Shown piece by piece: positions 1-5,757 of a DNA stretch of 11,697 nucleotides. The DNA is from CAMQVM01 sp044433365. GTDB lineage: Bacteria; Bacteroidota; Bacteroidia; Bacteroidales; Rikenellaceae. A program made the translations under genes and the position numbers. Where the stretch lies: the NCBI GenBank assembly GCA_044433365.1, contig JAWXTR010000095.1, positions 1-11,697 of the forward strand. Direction: 5' to 3'. Below the pieces are notes generated by a model. That model was not told the origin of the DNA, searched no databases, and was given only the letters and a program-made list of their open reading frames with translations. Each line of letters opens with the position of its first letter. Position 1 is the first letter of the stretch.

Positions 1-2732
1 TCCGTGGTCAAGGTACTATCGCTGAGGGTTCAAGTGGCGACCCACTTATCTTAATTGATGGTATGGAGGGTGACTTAAATACAATCAATCCACAGGATAT
101 CGCTTCTGTATCAGTACTTAAAGATGCTGCTGCATCTTCTATCTATGGTTCTCGTGCACCATTTGGTGTAATCCTTATTACAACTAAAAAGGGTAGCACT
201 GGTAAGATGAAAATCAACTATAACAACTCTTTCCGTTTTGCTACTCAAACTACTATGCCTACTATGATGAACTCAATCGAGCAGGCTAACTACATGAACG
301 ATATGTATATCGGTGCTAACACATCTTCATATATTACAGAAGAATACTACGACCGTATCGTAACTTATGCAAACAATCCAGGTAGTATTCCAACAACAGT
401 AGCAAAAGACTCAGAATGGCAAGACTCTATTCAAGGTGCAAATGCTAATGAGGATTGGATTGACAATATCTACAAAGATTGGACATTTGGTCAAGAGCAC
501 AACTTCTCTTTCAATGGTGGTACAGAGGTTGCGCAAGTATATGCTTCTATCAACTACTTAAACCAAAATGGTTATAGTGAGTACAATACAGATAGCTATA
601 CTCGTTTCTCTACAAACCTACGTGTTTCGGGTCAGCTTACAGAGTTCTTGAGATACAATTACAACGTTAAATATCAACAAACAGAGCAAGAAGAGCCAGG
701 TTACCTTGATAACGTAGCTCTTAAAGGATGGCAAATGTCGGCAGTAGTTCCTATGTATGATCCAAATGGAAATATTATGCACAACTACGCTAATATTCTT
801 CAAAATGGTGGTACAGATATTAACAAATATAGCAAACTTTACCAACAGTTCCAATTAGTTGCTACACCTGTTAAAAACTGGAATATCACAGCTGAGATGA
901 ACTATAAGTTCCAATCAACTCGCCTACACACTGACAAACAGTATGTTTATGGATATAATATTGATGGTGCTGCTTCTATACTTTCTTCTTATAATACAGC
1001 TTCTGTATACGAAAAATCGGCAACAACAACTTTTACCAATCCTAACGTCTTTACAGACTACTCACTTACTTTAAACGACAAACACAATTTTAAAGTAATG
1101 GCAGGTTTCCAAGCAGAGAAAAATATCTTAAATAGTTTTAATACAACTCGTAATGGTATTATCGTAGCAGGTAGCCAAACATTAGATATGACCGATGGTA
1201 CCGACTCTACAGGTGCTTCTTCGACTCCTTCAGTTGGTGGTTCTATTACAGATTGGGCAACAGTAGGTTACTTTGGACGTTTTAACTACGATTATGATGG
1301 TAAATATCTATTCGAAGTAAATGCACGTTATGATGGTACTTCACGTTTCCGTTCTGATTCTCGTTGGGATGTGTTCCCTTCGTTCTCAGCTGGTTGGAAT
1401 ATTGCTAACGAAGAGTTTTTCGGTGATTTAAGAGACAAAATTTCTACATTAAAACTACGTGCTTCGTATGGTGAGCTAGGTAACCAAAATACAACAAGTC
1501 TTTACCCTACATACTCACAAATGAGCCTTACTTCAAGCTATAGCTTCTGGTTAGTTAATGGTGCAATGCAAAATACTGCAACTGCTGCTGACCTAATCAA
1601 CTCTGCTCTAACTTGGGAGACAATCCAATCGACAAATATTGGTTTTGATGTAACTGCGCTTCGTAATCGTCTATCGTTCTCGTTCGACTGGTTCGACCGT
1701 AAAACTCTAAACATGGTGGGTCCTGCAGTAGATCTTCCATCTACTCTAGGTACAGATGTTCCTGATGCAAACAACACCGACCTTACCAATAGAGGTTGGG
1801 AGATTAGTGCACGTTGGAACGACCGCACAACTTCAGGTTTTGGTTACTCAGTAGGTTTAAGTCTATACGACTCACAAACAACAGTTGATAGTTATCCAAA
1901 TGATACAGGATCTCTATCTTTCACCTCATCTAACGGTATCTACTCAAACAATGGTAGATCAGACACCTACTATTCAGGTCAAAAACTTGGTGAGATTTGG
2001 GGTTACACAACAATTGGTATCGCTAAAACAGATGCTGAGATGCAACAACACTTAGCAACACTTCCAAATGGTGGTCAAACAATGATTACAGATGGTGGTG
2101 ATGCAGACCAATGGATGGCAGGTGATATTATGTATGCTGATATCAATGGTGATGGCAAAATCAGTAGTGGTGCAAGTACAATCTACGACTCTGGTGATAT
2201 GCAAATTATTGGTAACTCTACAGCACGCTACAACTTCGGTGTTAGCTTAGCAGCAGACTACAAAGGATTTGATGTTAGTGCATTTTTCCAAGGTACTATG
2301 AAACGTGACTACGCTACAAATAGCCAATATTTCTTTGGTGCTTCTGGTGGCGGTGTTTGGAATGCGGTTTATATTACAGATGCACTTGACTATTTCCGTG
2401 CAGATGAAGATCATAACTTAGGTCAAAATTTAGATTCTTATTTCCCTCGTCTAATCAACGATAACGATAAGAACTACCAAATTCAAACAGGCTACCTATT
2501 AGATGCTTCTTATATTCGTCTTAAAAACTTACAAGTAGGTTATACATTCGATAGAGATATGCTTCAAAAAATTGGTTTCTCTAATTTAAGAGTGTTTGCA
2601 TCGGCTGAAAATCTATGGACAGGTACATCTCTACCAGATTATATCGATCCAGAGACTATCGACGCATCAAACTTTGGTATTAACTACCCTCTTCAAACTA
2701 CTCTTTCTTTTGGTATTAACGTAAGTTTCTAA
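1..2732 (+). CDS. SusC/RagA-family TonB-dependent outer-membrane transporter, 5'-partial (cassette 1)
   Basis: Outer-membrane barrel that imports glycan fragments into the periplasm with a SusD lid and TonB energy (family knowledge). The frame is open from base 3 (first full codon CGT), so the 5' end is cut by the window edge; the ATG at 61-65 region is internal, not the start. The 909 visible residues match residues 182-1091 of the second SusC here, so about 181 residues (signal peptide, carboxypeptidase-regulatory-like domain, TonB-box region, start of plug) lie outside. Visible: the end of the plug with the SusC hallmark SVSVLKDAAASSIYGSRA followed by GVILITTKKG, a long beta-barrel, a DINGDGKI calcium-type loop at about 2139-2162, and a C-terminus ending FGINVSF with the terminal aromatic residue expected for barrel insertion. 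The stop lies 74 bases before its susD partner, so the two are probably co-transcribed. Substrate unknown. Confidence 0.96.
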   Translation, partial: RGQGTIAEGSSGDPLILIDGMEGDLNTINPQDIASVSVLKDAAASSIYGSRAPFGVILITTKKGSTGKMKINYNNSFRFATQTTMPTMMNSIEQANYMNDMYIGANTSSYITEEYYDRIVTYANNPGSIPTTVAKDSEWQDSIQGANANEDWIDNIYKDWTFGQEHNFSFNGGTEVAQVYASINYLNQNGYSEYNTDSYTRFSTNLRVSGQLTEFLRYNYNVKYQQTEQEEPGYLDNVALKGWQMSAVVPMYDPNGNIMHNYANILQNGGTDINKYSKLYQQFQLVATPVKNWNITAEMNYKFQSTRLHTDKQYVYGYNIDGAASILSSYNTASVYEKSATTTFTNPNVFTDYSLTLNDKHNFKVMAGFQAEKNILNSFNTTRNGIIVAGSQTLDMTDGTDSTGASSTPSVGGSITDWATVGYFGRFNYDYDGKYLFEVNARYDGTSRFRSDSRWDVFPSFSAGWNIANEEFFGDLRDKISTLKLRASYGELGNQNTTSLYPTYSQMSLTSSYSFWLVNGAMQNTATAADLINSALTWETIQSTNIGFDVTALRNRLSFSFDWFDRKTLNMVGPAVDLPSTLGTDVPDANNTDLTNRGWEISARWNDRTTSGFGYSVGLSLYDSQTTVDSYPNDTGSLSFTSSNGIYSNNGRSDTYYSGQKLGEIWGYTTIGIAKTDAEMQQHLATLPNGGQTMITDGGDADQWMAGDIMYADINGDGKISSGASTIYDSGDMQIIGNSTARYNFGVSLAADYKGFDVSAFFQGTMKRDYATNSQYFFGASGGGVWNAVYITDALDYFRADEDHNLGQNLDSYFPRLINDNDKNYQIQTGYLLDASYIRLKNLQVGYTFDRDMLQKIGFSNLRVFASAENLWTGTSLPDYIDPETIDASNFGINYPLQTTLSFGINVSF

Positions 2733-2745
2733 CAAGATAAATAAT

Positions 2746-2773
2746 AGGGTATTATCCCTTTAGTTTTAGAGGG
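2746..2773 (+). other. Two overlapping weak hairpins in the susC-susD spacer of cassette 1
   Basis: AGGG at 2746-2749 can pair with CCCT at 2756-2759, or the same CCCTTT (2756-2761) can pair with AGAGGG (2768-2773, one G-T wobble). The two structures exclude each other. Such a spacer could set the SusC:SusD ratio, but the stems are short and the cassette 2 spacer shows no similar pair. Weak evidence. Confidence 0.25.
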
Positions 2774-2806
2774 AGAGAATATACAATAATAAAAAAATAT
2801 AGACGT

Positions 2807-4951
2807 ATGAAAAAAGTTTTTAAATATATATCTGTGGCTGTTTTATCGGGAACGTTGGGGTTGTTTACCTCATGTGGTAACGATTTCCTAGACCTTGAGC
2901 CACAATCGACATTAACACCTGAGTCGTATTTTAGTACAGATGCTCAGCTTAGAGCATACTTAATGCCGCTTTACGATGATATCGAACATCACTCTGATTT
3001 TGGTGGTATGGGTATGTATGGTGGTAAAGATAGTGGTGTAACATCAAACTACTATGGTTCTGACGACCAAATGAACACAACTCTATGTACTCGTTTTGTA
3101 GAGGGTCTTTGGCAGGTAAATACATCAAGTACATCATATTGGGATTTTAGTCTAATTTATGAGGCTAACTACTTCCTAAAATATGCAGAAGAGAAATATG
3201 CAGCTGGTGAAATTTCAGGAACAGAGAGCTTAATAGAGCACTGTATTGGTGAGGCTTACTGGTTTAGAGCATACTACTATTATGTAAAATGGAGAGATCT
3301 TGGTGACTTCCCAATTATTACAGAGGTTTTAGCAGATGATTACGAAGTTTTAACAGAAAATTCAAAACGTAGCCCACGTAACGAAGTAGCACGTTTTATA
3401 ATGGAAGACCTTGATAAAGCAGCAGCTTTAATGCAAGATACTCCACCAGATGGAGCAGGTAACTACTTATCAAAAAATGTAGCACTACTTCTAAAATCAC
3501 GTGTAGCACTATTTGAAGCAAGTTGGTTGACAAACTTTAGTGGTACAGCATTTGTGCCAGGAGGTACAGGCTGGCCAGGTGCAGAAAAAGATTATAATAG
3601 TGGCTTTAGCTACGTAGCAGGTTCTATCGATGCTGAGATTCAGTACTTCTTAGATCAAGCTATTGAAGCAGCAGAAGCAGTTGCTTCTACTACAGCACTT
3701 ACTTCTAATACAGGCGTAACTCCACAAGAGGGCAATGAGGATAATCCATATTTTAATATGTTCTCTGATGAAGATTTAAGTGGTTATGATGAGGTTCTAT
3801 TATGGAGAGCTTACAACCCAAACTTAAAACTTTGGAGTTGCTCTAATATGGTTAGTTATATGGTATCAAAAACAAGTGGTGCAATTGGTATGACTCGTGG
3901 TGTAGTGATGCAATATCTTGACCGTAAAGGTCTACCTTGGTATGCAAGTGACGACTTTACAAACGATGATGATATCTTTATTGCACGTCTTGGTAAAAAT
4001 GGTGTAGAGGGAATGGATTCAAGTGAGTCGCTTCGTGACCTACGTATCTCTATGTTCCTTAAAAATCCAGGTCAGGTAAATATTTGGTATAATAGAGATA
4101 TAGCAACAAAAGGTATGAAAGATGAGGCTGTTGCTCCAATGTTATCACATACTGGTTCTGATCGTAATACAACAGGTTATTTAAGCCGTAAAGGTATGAA
4201 CCCTGATGGTATTCACTCTTCAGGTAATGGTATGTCTTATATTGGTTGTCCTATCTTCCGTGGTTCAGAGGCTTATCTTAACTACATTGAGGCTTACTAT
4301 ATGCGTTATGGATCGTTAGGTGGCAATGCAACAACTTACTGGGAAGCTCTAAGAACACGTGCAGGTATCGAGGCAGGAACAATCCAAAACACTATCGATG
4401 CTCTTGACCTATCAAAAGAGGCAAAATATGACTGGGCTGCTTACACTGCTGGTCAACTTCTAACAGACAAAACTTTATTTGCTATCCGCAAAGAGCGTAG
4501 ATCAGAGTTTACAACAGAGGGTTATCGTCAAGACGACCTACGTCGTTGGAGAGCAATGGACCAAATGGTTACAACTCCTTACCACCCACAAGGTTTTGGT
4601 CTTTGGAACGAAGGTAACTGGGCACTTTACTGCGAAGCAGGTGAAGGTTCTTACACTGGTAACATAACAGATAAAGGTATGCTTATTGAATATCCAGCAA
4701 CAAGTTCGGTAATTTCTGCTAAAGGCGACCTTACAGATCTTTATCCAGAAGATGGTAACTATATCTACCCTTACCGTTACAATTCAACTGTAAATGGATT
4801 TAATGGTTTGATTTGGAAAATGGCTCACTATCTAGCTCCACTAGAGGTGAAAGATATGACTCTAACATCTACAGATAATAATCTTTCAACATCGCCAATC
4901 TACCAAAATCCTTATTGGCCAACTGAGGCTGGTGGTACTGCTCAGCAATAG
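2807..4951 (+). CDS. SusD/RagB-family glycan-binding surface lipoprotein (cassette 1)
   Basis: Surface lipoprotein that binds glycan and closes over the SusC barrel (family knowledge). 714 aa, toward the large end for SusD proteins. The N-terminus has a lysine-rich start, a hydrophobic stretch and a lipobox FTSC with Cys23 as the lipidated residue, followed by GNDFLD and TPESYF, a typical SusD beginning. The helical TPR-like part includes GEAYWFRAYYYY (from residue 148) and SPRNEVARFI. The C-terminal RagB/SusD signature IRKERRSEF starts near residue 560 and runs into DDLRRWRAMD. The start ATG is chosen because it yields this complete lipoprotein signal; upstream is A-rich without a clear ribosome site, which is common in this phylum. 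Paralogous to the protein at 9130-11268 with the same GGTAQQ end. A segment at 3812-3892 (residues 336-362) is unlike its paralogue and may touch ligand. Ligand not predictable. Confidence 0.96.
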   Translation: MKKVFKYISVAVLSGTLGLFTSCGNDFLDLEPQSTLTPESYFSTDAQLRAYLMPLYDDIEHHSDFGGMGMYGGKDSGVTSNYYGSDDQMNTTLCTRFVEGLWQVNTSSTSYWDFSLIYEANYFLKYAEEKYAAGEISGTESLIEHCIGEAYWFRAYYYYVKWRDLGDFPIITEVLADDYEVLTENSKRSPRNEVARFIMEDLDKAAALMQDTPPDGAGNYLSKNVALLLKSRVALFEASWLTNFSGTAFVPGGTGWPGAEKDYNSGFSYVAGSIDAEIQYFLDQAIEAAEAVASTTALTSNTGVTPQEGNEDNPYFNMFSDEDLSGYDEVLLWRAYNPNLKLWSCSNMVSYMVSKTSGAIGMTRGVVMQYLDRKGLPWYASDDFTNDDDIFIARLGKNGVEGMDSSESLRDLRISMFLKNPGQVNIWYNRDIATKGMKDEAVAPMLSHTGSDRNTTGYLSRKGMNPDGIHSSGNGMSYIGCPIFRGSEAYLNYIEAYYMRYGSLGGNATTYWEALRTRAGIEAGTIQNTIDALDLSKEAKYDWAAYTAGQLLTDKTLFAIRKERRSEFTTEGYRQDDLRRWRAMDQMVTTPYHPQGFGLWNEGNWALYCEAGEGSYTGNITDKGMLIEYPATSSVISAKGDLTDLYPEDGNYIYPYRYNSTVNGFNGLIWKMAHYLAPLEVKDMTLTSTDNNLSTSPIYQNPYWPTEAGGTAQQ

Positions 4952-5001
4952 TCCTGAGTATTTATCAAATCTAAATTCCACACCAAAAGGTGTATCTTAA
5001 T

Positions 5002-5040
5002 AAAGAGGTTGCTACGTTATACTGTGGCAACCTCTTTGCT
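5002..5040 (+). terminator. Probable terminator after cassette 1 susD
   Basis: An 11-bp perfect stem, AAAGAGGTTGC (5002-5012) with GCAACCTCTTT (5027-5037), can extend inward to 14 bp with two wobble pairs, leaving an 8-base loop. It lies about 50 bases past the susD stop. The following GCTATTTTATG is only moderately T-rich. It would separate cassette 1 from cassette 2 transcription. Confidence 0.7.
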
Positions 5041-5138
5041 ATTTTATGGTGTTAAATTCAAATCAATCCTGTCAATATTTAGTATTATTTTACTTGAAAT
5101 ATAATTTTTTGCAGATAAAATGATAATTTTTTTTAAGA

Positions 5139-5181
5139 TTTTTAATAAAAATTATATTTTCAAAATTATTTTTATTAAAAA
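5139..5181. repeat. AT-only inverted repeat, 14-bp arms
   Basis: TTTTTAATAAAAAT (5139-5152) and ATTTTTATTAAAAA (5168-5181) are perfect inverted arms around 15 bases. Composition is so AT-rich that chance is plausible; it could add to termination or curvature upstream of the promoter region. Confidence 0.35.
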
Positions 5182-5184
5182 AAA

Positions 5185-5205
5185 TTGTCAGACAACTGTT
5201 GTCTG
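5185..5205. promoter_or_regulatory. Compound dyad, candidate operator upstream of cassette 2
   Basis: Two overlapping palindromes share a half-site: TTGTC-A-GACAA (5185-5195) and CAGACAAC-T-GTTGTCTG (5189-5205). The first fits the pattern TNGTNNNACNA described for FadR-subfamily GntR operators. It is the only G/C-containing ordered element in a very AT-rich stretch. It lies about 125 bases before the better promoter candidate and just before a weaker one at 5213-5244. The binding protein is unknown; no regulator gene is in the window. Confidence 0.45.
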
Positions 5206-5212
5206 TAATTAC

Positions 5213-5244
5213 TTGTTATTTAATAACTTATTAACATAAATTTG
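5213..5244 (+). promoter_or_regulatory. Weaker promoter candidate for cassette 2
   Basis: TTG (5213-5215), 21 bases, then TAAATTTG (5237-5244), which fits the Bacteroides -7 pattern TAnnTTTG. Placed directly after the dyad at 5185-5205, so that dyad would sit in an activator position. The AT-rich context makes chance matches likely. Confidence 0.25.
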
Positions 5245-5260
5245 TTGTAATAATTTTCAT

Positions 5261-5292
5261 TTTTTCATTTTTATCATAAAAAAAATGAAAAA
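5261..5292. repeat. AT-rich inverted repeat, 12-bp arms
   Basis: TTTTTCATTTTT (5261-5272) and AAAAATGAAAAA (5281-5292) are perfect inverted arms with an 8-base loop, about 40 bases before the main promoter candidate. Could be a protein site or a chance product of A/T tracts. Confidence 0.35.
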
Positions 5293-5329
5293 TATTGGCG
5301 AAAAGAGTGATAATTAGTTAATAAATGGA

Positions 5330-5360
5330 TTTGTTTAGTTAAAAATAATAACTAACTTTG
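5330..5360 (+). promoter_or_regulatory. Best promoter candidate for cassette 2
   Basis: TTTG (5330-5333), 19 bases, then TAACTTTG (5353-5360) followed by CAAAAG. This fits the -33 TTTG / -7 TAnnTTTG consensus of the Bacteroides primary sigma factor in both boxes and spacing. Transcription would begin near 5367, giving a leader of about 390 bases before susC, which is long. Confidence 0.6.
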
Positions 5361-5394
5361 CAAAAGAGAAAAAGTAGTTGGAAGAGACTTCTTT

Positions 5395-5499
5395 ATGAAT
5401 TACAACCCAATTATTTATTACAACCCAATAATTAACAATATTTTTTTGCAGAAAATCAACTTAACTAATAGCCTTTTTAATTTAGTTTGCAAAATATAA
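5395..5499 (+). CDS. Possible 34-residue leader ORF before susC
   Basis: ATG at 5395, stop TAA at 5497-5499, starting about 30 bases after the predicted transcription start. GGAAGAG at about 5380-5386 could act as a weak ribosome site. The peptide begins MNYNPIIYYNPIINN, so the CAACCCAAT DNA repeats fall in frame as a repeated YNPII. No known family recognised. It may be a regulatory leader peptide, or only chance in AT-rich DNA; codon evidence is too short to judge. Confidence 0.2.
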   Translation: MNYNPIIYYNPIINNIFLQKINLTNSLFNLVCKI

Positions 5500-5547
5500 T
5501 AATTTGTTTTTTGAGATGTATATTGCATTGAATGTTTGCAACCCAAT
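5403..5547 (+). repeat. Three CAACCCAAT direct repeats in the leader
   Basis: Exact copies at 5403-5411, 5421-5429 and 5539-5547. The first two are 18 bases apart start to start and extend to TTACAACCCAAT. All lie downstream of the predicted promoter, so they would be in the RNA. They could be binding sites for a protein or for a base-pairing RNA. Function unknown. Confidence 0.45.
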
Positions 5548-5637
5548 TACTATTCTCACTATTAATTACTAACGGGAACTTCTATAATCTGACTTTCGGA
5601 GCTTTTCCATTTTAATACCTATTCTTTGAATTTTGCA

Positions 5638-5678
5638 AAATATGGGGGTGGTGGTAGTTGCCATTATAATCCATATTT
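5638..5678 (+). other. Stem-loop in the susC leader
   Basis: Outer stem AAATATGG (5638-5645) with CCATATTT (5671-5678), 8 perfect pairs; inner stem TGGTGG (5649-5654) with CCATTA (5661-5666) including G-T wobbles, loop 5655-5660. There is no T-run after it, so it is not a standard terminator. It ends about 80 bases before the susC start and holds the only G-rich run of the leader. A leader control element is possible; no known riboswitch class is recognised. Confidence 0.4.
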
Positions 5679-5757
5679 ACAGAATACAAATTTAAAGTGT
5701 TAAAACAAAAAATAGCTCAAAATCCCAAATTTAGAACTCCTCTAACTTTAATTCATA

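Larger units (their letters stand above)
1..4951 (+). repeat. Tandem susCD duplication, copy 1 (visible part)
   Basis: This block aligns with 6299-11268 in the same order and orientation. The visible SusC parts are 909 and 910 residues and the SusD proteins 714 and 712 residues. Exact 50-base DNA identity occurs at 1668-1717 against 7966-8015, and 47 bases at 3914-3960 against 10234-10280. The susC-susD spacers (2733-2806 and 9034-9129) show no clear similarity. Confidence 0.9.

Noticed and set aside
1..62. The ATG at 63 as the true start of the first SusC, implying a naturally truncated gene.
   Set aside because: The frame is open back to base 3 and matches the second SusC without a break, so the gene is only cut by the window edge.
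618..854. Minus-strand open frame inside the first SusC (also others at 1538-1828, 2949-3137, 9440-9637, 9687-9869).
   Set aside because: They lie opposite well-supported SusC or SusD genes and encode no recognisable protein.
4479..4667. Plus-strand alternative frame inside SusD 1 (similar at 8288-8599 and 10832-11029).
   Set aside because: Out-of-frame shadows of conserved domains; their mutual similarity follows from the duplication.
4952..5757. A small RNA gene, tRNA or regulator gene in the gap between the cassettes.
   Set aside because: No tRNA-like fold or sizeable reading frame is visible on either strand; only regulatory-type elements are supported.
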